Below, in pieces: positions 26,668 through 34,636 of a stretch of 42,019 nucleotides of DNA. A model generated the notes under the pieces. That model was not told the DNA's origin, did no database searches, and saw only the letters and a list, made by a program, of their open reading frames with translations. The DNA is taken from NCBI GenBank assembly GCA_904420575.1, contig CAJFVW010000152.1, positions 1 through 42,019 on the forward strand, given 5' to 3'. Both the position numbers and the translations under genes were made by a program. Source of the stretch: an uncultured Gordonibacter sp. GTDB lineage: Bacteria; Actinomycetota; Coriobacteriia; Coriobacteriales; Eggerthellaceae. The first letter of the stretch is position 1; each line of letters opens with the position of its first letter.

Positions 26668-27657
26668 CTACCTGCCCAGGCTCTTCTCGTGGCGCTCGCG
26701 CGCTTCCTCACTGTAGCGCTGTTGGTAGCGCACGTCCACCAATTCGCCGACAATGGCTATCGCCAATTCGGCCGGCGTCTTTGCGCCGAACTTCAGGCCG
26801 ATGGGGCGCTTGACGCGGGCCCAGTCGTCCTCGGTGGCGCCCGCGGCCAGCACCAGCTCGTGCACGCGGTCGTTCTTGCCGGCGCAGCCCATCATGCCCA
26901 CGTAGTGCGCGTGATGGCGCGTCGCCCACACGCAGCCTTCGGGGTCGAACATGTGGCCGCGCGTGAGCACGCACACGTAGTCCTCGGGCGTGCAGGCGAA
27001 GTCCTCGAGCGCGTCGAAGTTCCCGCCCGGCAGCACGATGCGCTCGGCTTTCGGGAACCGCGCCTCGCTCACGTAGGCTTCGTCGTAATCGACCGCCGTG
27101 ACGCGGAAGCCCACGTGGTCGGCGAGCGCCGCCACCTCGCTTGCCGCGTCGGACGCGCCGAGCAGCCACACGTGCACCTGGTCGAACAGCGGGGTGCTCA
27201 GCCAGGTGAGGCCTTCGAACTGCTCGTTGTGCATGGAGGGGCCGCGGGTGACGTCCTTCATCTGGAACACATCGCGCGGCGACGGCTCGCGCGACGCCAC
27301 GATCTCCTTGGCGTCGTTGCAGAAGAACACGAGCGGCCGCCCGTCGGCCGAGCCTACGTCGCCGTATTTCTTCGTCACCTCGTTGTCCGTGTTGCACTGC
27401 GCTTCTTCCGCGTCGTAGACCACCTTGAAGCCCAGCCACGCAAGGTCGCCCTCGTCGAGCGCGCGCAGGGCGCGCTCGAACGTGGGGACGTCGGCCTCGC
27501 CGAGTTCGGCGGCGATCACGTCCAGGTACGACGGGTCCACGTGCTGGTTGCCTTCGAGCGCTTCGGCCGAGAAGCAGGGGAAGTCCTCCGCCCGCAACGC
27601 AGGCGTGCGCCCCGCTTTCAGGTCTTCCACGATCCCTTCGAGCACTTCTCTGTCCAT
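26668..27657 (-). CDS. XdhC/CoxI-family protein within the purine gene cluster
   Basis: Members of this family bind molybdenum cofactor and deliver it to xanthine dehydrogenase-type enzymes. The 329 residues show the C-terminal Rossmann-like XdhC domain: VHVWLLGASDAASEVAALAD, ATRHHAHYVGMMGCAGKNDR and RPIGLKFGAKTPAELAIAIV. The N-terminal half keeps an XdhC/CoxI-like layout with GRPLVFFCND but lacks a clear cofactor Cys at the usual place. AGAGAGGG precedes the ATG. No molybdenum hydroxylase genes are nearby. Its place between purN and purH suggests a purine-related role, either in a remote hydroxylase's maturation or a new one. Confidence 0.82.
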   Translation of the reverse strand: MDREVLEGIVEDLKAGRTPALRAEDFPCFSAEALEGNQHVDPSYLDVIAAELGEADVPTFERALRALDEGDLAWLGFKVVYDAEEAQCNTDNEVTKKYGDVGSADGRPLVFFCNDAKEIVASREPSPRDVFQMKDVTRGPSMHNEQFEGLTWLSTPLFDQVHVWLLGASDAASEVAALADHVGFRVTAVDYDEAYVSEARFPKAERIVLPGGNFDALEDFACTPEDYVCVLTRGHMFDPEGCVWATRHHAHYVGMMGCAGKNDRVHELVLAAGATEDDWARVKRPIGLKFGAKTPAELAIAIVGELVDVRYQQRYSEEARERHEKSLGR

Positions 27658-27784
27658 GTCCGCCCTCTCTTTTCGTCGGATGTCAGAAACCGGTCGATTT
27701 GCAGCAGCTGAAAACTGCGCTTCGAACTGGGGTTATGTGGCATTATTCCAGGTCAGGTCAACGCTATAAAACCAACGATCCCTG

Positions 27785-27839
27785 CACTTCTCGCACACTT
27801 CTCGCGCACTTCTCGCGCGCTTTCCGTGCACTTCTCCCG
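27785..27839. repeat. Five 11-bp repeats downstream of purN
   Basis: CACTTCTCGCG-type units stand at 27785, 27796, 27807 and 27829, with a worn unit at 27818. The period is exactly 11 bp, one turn of the helix. They begin about 13 nt beyond the purN stop codon and end near the AT-rich leader of the xdhC homologue. No stem is formed. Confidence 0.65.
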
Positions 27840-27851
27840 CACCCCCGTGCC

Positions 27852-28469
27852 TCACGGGCGCACGTGCACCTTCCGGTCCTCCCCCACGCCGATGCGGCCT
27901 TCGGCCACGAGGCGCAGGACCTGGGGATACAGTTCGTGCTCGACCTCGTGGATGCGCGCCTCCAGCGTTTCGAGCGTGTCGTCCTCGCGCACCTCCACGG
28001 CGCGCTGCGCCACGATGGGCCCCTTGTCGTAGTCCTCGTTCGCGAAGTGGACGGTCACGCCCGTCACCTTCACGCCCGCGTCGAACGCCTCCTGGATGGC
28101 GTGCGCGCCCTTGAACGAGGGCAGCAGCGCCGGATGCAGGTTGAGCACGCGGTCGGGAAACGCGTCCAACATGACCGGCGTCACCTTGCGCATGTAGCCC
28201 GCCATGACCACGTACTGGGCGCCTGCCGCGCGCAGCGCCTCCACGATGCGCACGTCGGCGGCCTTGGGGTCGGCATACACGTCGCGGTTGAGCACCGTGA
28301 CCGGGATGCCCGCCTTCCGCGCGCGCTCGATGCCATAGGCGTCCGGCCGCGACGACACCACCTGCACGATGTCCACCGGCAGCCCGTCGTTCGCCGCCGC
28401 ATCGATGATGGCCTGCAAATTCGTCCCGCTGCCAGAAAGCAGCACCCCGATCTTGAGCGGTTCTGCCAT
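27852..28469 (-). CDS. purN: Phosphoribosylglycinamide formyltransferase
   Basis: Transfers a formyl group from 10-formyl-tetrahydrofolate to GAR (step 3 of purine synthesis). The 205 residues contain KIGVLLSGSGTNLQAIIDAA (phosphate-binding start), VVMAGYMRKVTPVMLDAFPD and the active-site region VLNLHPALLPSFKGAHAIQE, whose Asn and His are catalytic, followed by TGVTVHFANEDYDKGPIVAQ with the catalytic Asp. It begins 3 nt after the purM stop, so the two are co-transcribed. Slightly below the usual length at the C-terminus but complete. Confidence 0.97.
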   Translation of the reverse strand: MAEPLKIGVLLSGSGTNLQAIIDAAANDGLPVDIVQVVSSRPDAYGIERARKAGIPVTVLNRDVYADPKAADVRIVEALRAAGAQYVVMAGYMRKVTPVMLDAFPDRVLNLHPALLPSFKGAHAIQEAFDAGVKVTGVTVHFANEDYDKGPIVAQRAVEVREDDTLETLEARIHEVEHELYPQVLRLVAEGRIGVGEDRKVHVRP

Positions 28470-28472
28470 GGC

Positions 28473-29648
28473 CTACGCCTCCGCGTCCGCGTCGGTGCCA
28501 TACCCGTACAGGGCGCCTTCGTTCGCGTAGCGCACGGCAGCCGCGCGCTCGGGCTCGCCCTCCACGATGCGGCCGACCCGGTACGTCGTCTCGCCGGCCT
28601 CGGCGAGCGCGGCCTCCACGGCTCCCACCTGCACGGGGTCCACGACGAGCACCATGCCCAGTCCCATGTTGAACGTCTTGAGCGCCTCTCCCTCGTCCAG
28701 GTGCGCGGCGTCGCACACGAACCTCACGATGGGCGGCACGGGCCACGTCCCCAGGTCCACCTCGGCGTCGCACCCTGCGGGCAGCGCGCGGTCCAGGTTC
28801 TCGGAGATGCCGCCGCCCGTGATGTGTGCGAGCGCGCGCACGGCGCCGGGGCACGCATCCAGCACGGAACGCACGGGCTTCACGTAGATGCGCGTGGGCT
28901 CCAGAAGCGCGTCCTGCAGGCTGGAGCCGCCCAGCTCCTCGCGCTCGATGCGCAACTCGTAGTGGGTCTTGCCCTCCACGCACACCTTGCGCGCGAGCGA
29001 GTAGCCGTTGGAATGCAGCCCGCTCGAGGCCAACCCGACAAGCGCGTCGCCGGGACGGACGCTCTCGGGATCGAGCATCTTCGGCCGGTCGACCACGCCC
29101 ACGCAGAAGCCGGACAGGTCGTAGTCGTCCGGGTCCATGACGCCAGGGTGTTCGGCCATCTCGCCGCCGATGAGCGCGCATCCCGCCTGCTTGCAGCCCT
29201 CGCCGATGCCGGCCACTATCTCGGCCACGTTCTCGGCCTTGAGCTTGCCGATGGCCACGTAGTCCAGGAAGAACAGCGGCTCGGCGCCCGTGGCCAGGAT
29301 GTCGTTCGCGCACATGGCCACCAAGTCGATGCCCACGGTGTCGTGCTTGCCGGCCATCTGGGCCACCTTCAGCTTCGTGCCCACGCCGTCGGTGCCGCTG
29401 ACCAGCAGCGGATCGGCCATGTCCTTGGCCGCCGCGATGGAGAACAGGCCGCCGAAGCCGCCGATGTCGCCCACCACCTCGGGACGGTACGTGTCGTGCA
29501 CCACGCCCTTGATGGCCTCGACGGCGCGCGCGCCCTCGGCGGTGTCGACGCCCGCCTGGGCGTACGTCACGGCGTCTTCGTCCATCCAGCTGGGCATGTG
29601 GGGCCCTCCGTCGTTTTGGGCCGCGTTGACGTTGATTCTCTCGGTCAT
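28473..29648 (-). CDS. purM: Phosphoribosylformylglycinamidine cyclo-ligase (AIR synthetase)
   Basis: Makes aminoimidazole ribotide from FGAM with ATP. It has 391 residues, with about 35 more at the N-terminus than many homologues. Motifs: DIGGFGGLFSIAAA, DPLLVSGTDGVGTKLKVAQM, GIDLVAMCANDILATGAEPL, LIGGEMAEHPGVM and HITGGGISENLDRALP. AAGGAGAG precedes the ATG at 29648. It lies between purF (15 nt) and purN (3 nt) in one operon. The C-terminal end YGYGTDADAEA is short and acidic. Confidence 0.97.
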   Translation of the reverse strand: MTERINVNAAQNDGGPHMPSWMDEDAVTYAQAGVDTAEGARAVEAIKGVVHDTYRPEVVGDIGGFGGLFSIAAAKDMADPLLVSGTDGVGTKLKVAQMAGKHDTVGIDLVAMCANDILATGAEPLFFLDYVAIGKLKAENVAEIVAGIGEGCKQAGCALIGGEMAEHPGVMDPDDYDLSGFCVGVVDRPKMLDPESVRPGDALVGLASSGLHSNGYSLARKVCVEGKTHYELRIEREELGGSSLQDALLEPTRIYVKPVRSVLDACPGAVRALAHITGGGISENLDRALPAGCDAEVDLGTWPVPPIVRFVCDAAHLDEGEALKTFNMGLGMVLVVDPVQVGAVEAALAEAGETTYRVGRIVEGEPERAAAVRYANEGALYGYGTDADAEA

Positions 29649-29663
29649 CTTCTCTCCTTGTAC

Positions 29664-31154
29664 CTACGCGCCGGTTCCCTTGGCGCCCTCGGCGTACACG
29701 TCCTGGAAATCCTTCTTCGTGAGAAAGCTTTTCTTCGCCATCGCGTCGGGGATGGCCACCGGATAGTCGCCCGTGAAGCACGCGTCGCAGAAGCCCTGGT
29801 GGAGCGCGTCCGGCACGGCGGCGTGCAGACCGTCGAGCGAGATGAACGCAAGCGAGTCCGACCCGATCCACGCGTTCATCTCGTCAAGGCCCTTGTTGGC
29901 GGCGATCAGCTGGTCGCGCGTGTCGGTGTCGATGCCGTAGAAACAGGGCCATTCGACCTCGGGGCTCACGATGCGCAGGTGCACTTCCGTCGCGCCCGCA
30001 TCGCGCAGCATCTGCACGAGCTTCTTCGACGTGTTGCCCCGCACGATGCTGTCGTCGATGACGACGATCCGCTTGCCGCCGATGACCGACGGCAGCGGGT
30101 TCAGCTTCAGGCGGATGCCCAGCTGGCGCATGGCCTGCGTGGGTTCGATGAACGTGCGTCCCACGTAGCGGTTCTTCACGATGCCGTCCGCGTACGGGAT
30201 GCCGCTCTCTTGCGCGAAGCCGAGCGCCGGCGGCACGCCCGAGTCGGGCACGCCCAACACGAGGTCGGCCTCCACGGGAGCCTCCTGCGCGAGGATGCGG
30301 CCCAGGTTGCGGCGGGCCTGGTAGACGCTCTGCCCGTCGATGATGCTGTCGGGACGGGCGAAGTAGACGTACTCGAAGATGCACGACGCACGGCGGCCGG
30401 CAGGGACGCCTTGTTCGGCGTGCAGGCCGTCGGCGTTGAAGCGCACGATCTCGCCCGGCTTCACGTCGCGCACGTACGTGGCCCCCACGATGTCGAGCCC
30501 GCACGTCTCGGAGGACACCACCCAGCCGCGGCCGTCGGGCAGCGCGCCGATGCACAGCGGCCGGATGCCGTTGGGGTCGCGGAACGCGTAGAGCGAATCG
30601 GGGCTGGCCAGCACCATGGCATAGGCCCCTTCGATGGCCTGCATCGCGTGGCGGATGCCCTCGCGCAGGTGATGGCTTGTCCGCGTGACCTGGCCGATGA
30701 GCTTCGCTGCCGCCTCGCTGTCGGTGCCGGCGCGCAGCTGCACGCCCTCGCCCGCCAGCCGCGCGCGCAAGGCGTTCGTGTTCACGAGCGTGCCGTTGTG
30801 GGCAAGCGCGATCAGCACGTCGTCGATGGCAGAGATGTGCGGCTGGGCCGCTTCCCACGAGGCCGCGCCGCCGCTCGTGGAGTAGCGCACGTGGCCTACG
30901 GCCACGAAGCCCTCGAGCGCCGCCAGCGTTGCTTCGTCGAACACCTGCGTGACCAGGCCCAAATCCTTCGCCGCCACCATCGTCTCGCCATCGCCCACGG
31001 CAATGCCCGCGCTTTCCTGGCCGCGGTGCTGCAGCGCCTGCAGGCCGAAGCACGTCATGCGGGCCACGTCCTCGCCAGGAGCGAACACGCCGAACACGGC
31101 GCATTCCTCTTCCGGGCGATCGGGACGCGCTCCGGGCAGGACGGACGTGCTCAT
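29664..31154 (-). CDS. purF: Amidophosphoribosyltransferase
   Basis: First committed step of purine synthesis: PRPP plus glutamine to phosphoribosylamine. 496 residues. The start at 31154 gives a 17-residue propeptide ending PEEE before Cys18 (CAVFGVF), the N-terminal nucleophile formed by self-cleavage, as in the Bacillus-type enzyme. Other glutaminase motifs are QHRGQESAGIAV, HVRYSTSGG and AHNGTLVNT. The PRPP loop is RIVVIDDSIVRGNTSKKLV. Cysteines at CDAC and CFYG, expected for the Fe-S cluster of this subclass, are present near the C-terminus. The ATG overlaps the stop of the sortase gene (ATGA), so translation is coupled to that gene, which is unusual. Confidence 0.97.
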   Translation of the reverse strand: MSTSVLPGARPDRPEEECAVFGVFAPGEDVARMTCFGLQALQHRGQESAGIAVGDGETMVAAKDLGLVTQVFDEATLAALEGFVAVGHVRYSTSGGAASWEAAQPHISAIDDVLIALAHNGTLVNTNALRARLAGEGVQLRAGTDSEAAAKLIGQVTRTSHHLREGIRHAMQAIEGAYAMVLASPDSLYAFRDPNGIRPLCIGALPDGRGWVVSSETCGLDIVGATYVRDVKPGEIVRFNADGLHAEQGVPAGRRASCIFEYVYFARPDSIIDGQSVYQARRNLGRILAQEAPVEADLVLGVPDSGVPPALGFAQESGIPYADGIVKNRYVGRTFIEPTQAMRQLGIRLKLNPLPSVIGGKRIVVIDDSIVRGNTSKKLVQMLRDAGATEVHLRIVSPEVEWPCFYGIDTDTRDQLIAANKGLDEMNAWIGSDSLAFISLDGLHAAVPDALHQGFCDACFTGDYPVAIPDAMAKKSFLTKKDFQDVYAEGAKGTGA

Positions 31155-32272
31155 GCGACTTCTCCTGCCGCGCCGTCTATCGCGTCGGCGGCCTCGGGGT
31201 CCACCGCTCCCGCATCCGCGGATCCTGCGGGCGCGTACTCGTCGACGGAGCAGAACAGCACGTAGCGCTTGTCTTCGCTGTGGTCGTGGTCGCACGTGGA
31301 GAACGCGAACGTCTGGGAAACGTCGGCGGCGGCCGGGAATCCCTCGTCGGGCGTCACGATGCTGCGGTCGATCTTGTCCTGCACGTACGCGGCGAAGTCT
31401 TCGGGGCTGGCGAACGAGGTCTGCACCAAGGGGTCGTTGGCGAAGACGTTGACCAGAGCGAACGAAGTCAGGCGGTAGCTCCCTTGCGGAGTGAGCACAT
31501 AGACGGTCCGATGGCCGTCGTACGCCGACTCGTCGGCCATGCCGGCTATGTCGGCGAACATGGAGCCGTTCAACAGGTTGTGCCCGTACACGATGTTGTT
31601 CGTGTCCGTGAAGTCGGGCCGGTTCCCGCCCGAAAGGAACACGGCGCCATAGTCGGCCATCCACCAGCCGCCCTCGTTGCCGTAGAAGTCGCGCGTCAGG
31701 TACGTCTCGTCGTCCCCCGAATGCATGATGGGGTAGTTCACCTTGGTCCCCGGCACGTAGATCCAGCCCACGACGTCGGGGTTGATGGCACGCAGCGCGT
31801 CCCAGTCCACCGTCAGGTCCGCAAGCGACGTGCCCGCGACGTCCTCCGGCGCGTCGAAGGCCTCTTCCGCCAGCGAATCGTAGGAGTGCTGGCCCTGCCA
31901 GTAGGAAAACGCGATGGCGCCGAGCGCCGCCAGGGCGAGCACGAACACCACGAGGGCCACCCAGAAGACGACGCGCCAGGGGCCGCCCCTCTTCCCGCGC
32001 CGGCCTTTCTCGGGCATCTGGGGCATGCGGCCATGCGCGCCCGGCCTGCCGCCGCGGCCGAGGCCGCTCGTCTGCACCGGACGCACGGCACCGGTGCGCG
32101 CCTGCGGGGCGTTTGCGGCAGGCCGGACCTGATGCGCCTGCGAGGCGCCGGCAGCCGGCCGGGCTTGCCGCGCCCGCCCCGCGTCGCTTGCGCCTGAGCC
32201 TTGCCGCCGCACGGAGGGACGTGCAGGACAATCGGGCGGCGTGGTGCCACGCTGTTGGCGATCGTCGGCCAT
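31151..32272 (-). CDS. Class B-like sortase
   Basis: Membrane-anchored transpeptidase that joins sorted proteins to the cell wall or to one another. 373 residues. A Pro/Ala/Gln-rich cytoplasmic stretch of about 90 residues comes first, then one helix (VVFWVALVVFVLALAALGAI), then the sortase barrel: VVGWIYVPGTKVNYPIMHSG, NIVYGHNLLNGSMFADI with the catalytic His (about 231), FAFSTCDHDHSEDKRYVLF with catalytic Cys (about 327) and Arg (about 336). The long basic N-terminus is uncommon for sortases. No protein with an LPXTG-like sorting signal lies in the window. The stop overlaps purF. AAAGGCAG precedes the ATG. Confidence 0.9.
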   Translation of the reverse strand: MADDRQQRGTTPPDCPARPSVRRQGSGASDAGRARQARPAAGASQAHQVRPAANAPQARTGAVRPVQTSGLGRGGRPGAHGRMPQMPEKGRRGKRGGPWRVVFWVALVVFVLALAALGAIAFSYWQGQHSYDSLAEEAFDAPEDVAGTSLADLTVDWDALRAINPDVVGWIYVPGTKVNYPIMHSGDDETYLTRDFYGNEGGWWMADYGAVFLSGGNRPDFTDTNNIVYGHNLLNGSMFADIAGMADESAYDGHRTVYVLTPQGSYRLTSFALVNVFANDPLVQTSFASPEDFAAYVQDKIDRSIVTPDEGFPAAADVSQTFAFSTCDHDHSEDKRYVLFCSVDEYAPAGSADAGAVDPEAADAIDGAAGEVA

Positions 32273-32353
32273 GTCTGCCTTTCAAAACCTCCTCGGACAC
32301 GCGGCGCAAAAGGGACCGCACGTCGCCGCTCGTTGTCGTGAATCGCCTACCAT

Positions 32354-32382
32354 AATAAACAAACGCCCCCGGAAAGGGGGCG
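32354..32382 (-). terminator. Intrinsic terminator of the ppk2 operon
   Basis: On the minus strand CGCCCCC and GGGGGCG pair around TTTCC, followed by TTTGTTTATT. It lies about 60 nt beyond the stop of the 39-residue membrane peptide gene and separates that operon from the sortase-purF operon. The T-rich tail TATTAT may double as a -10 for the latter. Confidence 0.85.
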
Positions 32383-32439
32383 CAATGCGCATCGATTACG
32401 CAAATTCAACGGTCAGGGGAAGCACCACGCGAACGTGCG

Positions 32440-32559
32440 TTATTTCTTCCGCATCTCGTCGATGAAGCCCTTCGCGATGAACACCACGATGATGAGCACA
32501 ATGATGGCAATGACGACCCACACAACCCACATGGGAACGATGCCGAACAACGATTCCAT
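32440..32559 (-). CDS. Small membrane peptide (39 residues) downstream of ppk2
   Basis: Short gene of unknown function. ATG at 32559 is preceded by AAGGGG 9 nt upstream and lies 12 nt after the ppk2 stop. The product begins MESLFGIVPMWVVWVVIAII and continues with a single hydrophobic helix, then a basic tail ending DEMRKK and TAA. One helix with basic cytoplasmic end fits a single-pass inner-membrane peptide with N-out or N-in orientation not certain. The ribosome site, codon use and position between ppk2 and a strong terminator support a real gene. It could regulate a membrane partner; nothing more can be said from sequence. Confidence 0.75.
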   Translation of the reverse strand: MESLFGIVPMWVVWVVIAIIVLIIVVFIAKGFIDEMRKK

Positions 32560-32571
32560 CCTGTTTACCCC

Positions 32572-34353
32572 TTAAGTCAAGCGCTTCTGCCGCGCACGGT
32601 CACTCAAATTTGCTCCGCCCATAGTACCGCTAACTCGGGTTTCGTGCAAGCGCGCCTCAAGCGCCTCGACGATGATTTCCAAGGCCTTGACGCGGGCGTG
32701 ACGTTTGTCGTCGCTTTCCAGCACCGTCCAGGGAGCGAACGTGGTGGACGTCAGGCGGAACATGTCCTCCACGGCTTCCTTGTACTGGGAATACTTGTCG
32801 CGGTTGCGCCAGTCCTCTTCGGTGATCTTCCACTGTTTGGCCGGGTCGTTCTGACGTTCCTGGAAACGGCGCAGCTGTTCTTCGGAACTGACGTCCACCC
32901 AGAACTTCAGCAGGATGGCGCCCCATTCCACCAGGTCACGTTCGAACTCGTTGATCTCGTCGTAGGCGCGGGCCCACTGCTCGGGCGTCGCGAACCCTTC
33001 GACCCGTTCCACGAGCACCCGCCCGTACCAGCTGCGGTCGTAGATGCCCACGTGGCCGGCCTTCGGCAAGCGGGTCCAGTACCGCCACAGATGGGGATGC
33101 AGCAGCTCCGGCCTCGTGGGAGCAGGGCTGGGGAAGATGGTGTAGGCGCGGGCGTCGAGGGCCTGCGCCACGCGCTTGATGTTGCCGCCCTTGCCGGCCG
33201 CGTCCCATCCCTCGTACATGACCATGAGGGGGACGCGCTTCTGGTACATCTCGTTCTCCAAGGCGTTCAGACGCTTCTGCAGGCGCTTGAGGCGCTTGCG
33301 ATAGGTCTGCTCGTCAAGGGCCAGGGAATGATCCACCTCGTCGAGGCGGGGGCGGTCGGGCACGCCCGGGAACCGGGACGTCCGGGGCGCTTGCGCGGCG
33401 GGCCGGGACGCAGCGGCCGATGAGGCGGTTGGCGTGGCGGCGGGCGCAACATCCGAGCCCGCACAGGCGACGGCAGGCGCGGAAGGCTGCGTGGACGGTG
33501 CCGTGCAAACGCTTGAAGCAACTCCATCGTCTTCGGCGGGAAGGGCGGCCAGCGCGGACTCCAGCGCCTGCACCAGGGTCTCGGCCACGGCGACGTTCGT
33601 GCGGCGCTTGTCCTCGCCGTTGAGCAAGGTCCAAGGGGCGAATTCGAAGTCGCTGTCCTCGAGCAGCCGGTCGTAGAGGGCGTAAGCCTCTTCGTAGTTG
33701 CCGATGCGCGCCAGCTTTTCCTCGCTCACGCGCCAGCGCGTGGCGGGGTCGTCGTGGAGGCGCATGAGACGCTTCTTCTGGCCCTTCTTCGTCATGTGCA
33801 CGAAGAACTTCACCACCACGTAGCCGTCGTCGGAAAGCTGGCGTTCGAAATCGGCGATGGAGTCCACATACGCCTGCGCGGCCTGAAGCCGCCGCTCGCC
33901 CAGCGTGGCGAGCACGTGGTCTCTCGACAGGCCCTTCGGAAGCGAAAGCGTCCCGAACAGGTTGTAGAGTACCTGCTGCATGGCGGCCGTGTACCAGCCG
34001 CGGTCGTAGAAGGTGATGTCGCCGCGCGGTCCGAGCGCCTTCCAGAACTCCTGCATGACGGGAAAGAAGCCGGTGACCCCCTGGTCCGTGCCCGCGAACG
34101 AGCGAGCCGCCTCCACGTCCAGGTTCTCCGTGACGTGCACGCTGGTGGCGCGCGCGTCCAGATGGTACATGAGGTCGGAGATGCGGCTGCCCTTGCCGGC
34201 GCCGTTCCACCCCTCGAAGAGGACCACCAGCCCCACGCCCTTGTTGCGCGCCTCCTGCTGCAGCACCACCAGCCGGTCGGTCAGCTGGTCGTGGCGGCGC
34301 TTGTAGGCGTCCTTGGGCAGGTCTTCCAAAGAGAAGTCAACGGTTTCCAGCAT
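32572..34353 (-). CDS. Two-domain PPK2 (polyphosphate:AMP phosphotransferase type)
   Basis: Transfers phosphate between polyphosphate and nucleotides; fused two-domain (class II) members usually convert AMP to ADP with polyphosphate. The 593 residues have two PPK2 domains. The first has Walker A GWNGAGKG (about 48-55) and FYDRGWY. After a Ala/Ser/Pro-rich linker (about 275-330), the second has GWDAAGKGGN (about 381) and IYDRSWYGRVLVERV. The first domain's Asn-Gly in place of Asp-Ala suggests it is structural and the second catalytic, as known for the Pseudomonas enzyme. The start at 34353 follows AAAGGA. It diverges from ppx-ppk1. Confidence 0.92.
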   Translation of the reverse strand: MLETVDFSLEDLPKDAYKRRHDQLTDRLVVLQQEARNKGVGLVVLFEGWNGAGKGSRISDLMYHLDARATSVHVTENLDVEAARSFAGTDQGVTGFFPVMQEFWKALGPRGDITFYDRGWYTAAMQQVLYNLFGTLSLPKGLSRDHVLATLGERRLQAAQAYVDSIADFERQLSDDGYVVVKFFVHMTKKGQKKRLMRLHDDPATRWRVSEEKLARIGNYEEAYALYDRLLEDSDFEFAPWTLLNGEDKRRTNVAVAETLVQALESALAALPAEDDGVASSVCTAPSTQPSAPAVACAGSDVAPAATPTASSAAASRPAAQAPRTSRFPGVPDRPRLDEVDHSLALDEQTYRKRLKRLQKRLNALENEMYQKRVPLMVMYEGWDAAGKGGNIKRVAQALDARAYTIFPSPAPTRPELLHPHLWRYWTRLPKAGHVGIYDRSWYGRVLVERVEGFATPEQWARAYDEINEFERDLVEWGAILLKFWVDVSSEEQLRRFQERQNDPAKQWKITEEDWRNRDKYSQYKEAVEDMFRLTSTTFAPWTVLESDDKRHARVKALEIIVEALEARLHETRVSGTMGGANLSDRARQKRLT

Positions 34354-34384
34354 GGGCCCAGTCCTTTCAGAAGGCGACGGGCCC

Positions 34385-34390
34385 ATCTTA
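34385..34390 (-). promoter_or_regulatory. Candidate extended -10 of ppk2
   Basis: Minus strand TGCTAAGAT is an extended -10 about 32 nt ahead of the ppk2 ATG. It overlaps an inverted pair TGGGCCC/GGGCCCA at 34353-34386. No good -35 is seen. Confidence 0.4.
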
Positions 34391-34547
34391 GCACAGCGGG
34401 CCGAAAAGGCGCCGAAGCGCCGCGACATGACGCGGAAGGGCCGCAACGGGAGCGGAAGCGCCGGGTGGACGAGGCGCCCGGCGCGGACGGCGCGTCCTCC
34501 GTTTGCAAAGCGGAGGTAAAATCTCGCCGCCAAGTGCGGGGCGCGGG

Positions 34548-34576
34548 TTACGCAGGAGTCGCCGTTTGCCTAGAAT
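34548..34576 (+). promoter_or_regulatory. Candidate promoter of ppx-ppk1
   Basis: TTACGC (34548-34553) and TAGAAT (34571-34576) are separated by 17 bp and lie about 60 nt ahead of the ppx ATG. GGAGGAACCC then provides the ribosome site at 34626-34635. The hexamers deviate from consensus by two bases or so each. Confidence 0.5.
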
Positions 34577-34636
34577 GGAGGGAAAGGCCGCACGGCGGGC
34601 AGCCATCATGGTTGCTTGCCACGAACGGAGGAACCC

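Noticed and set aside
31151-32272. Local sortase substrate
   Set aside because: No protein in the window ends with a sorting motif followed by a helix and basic tail.
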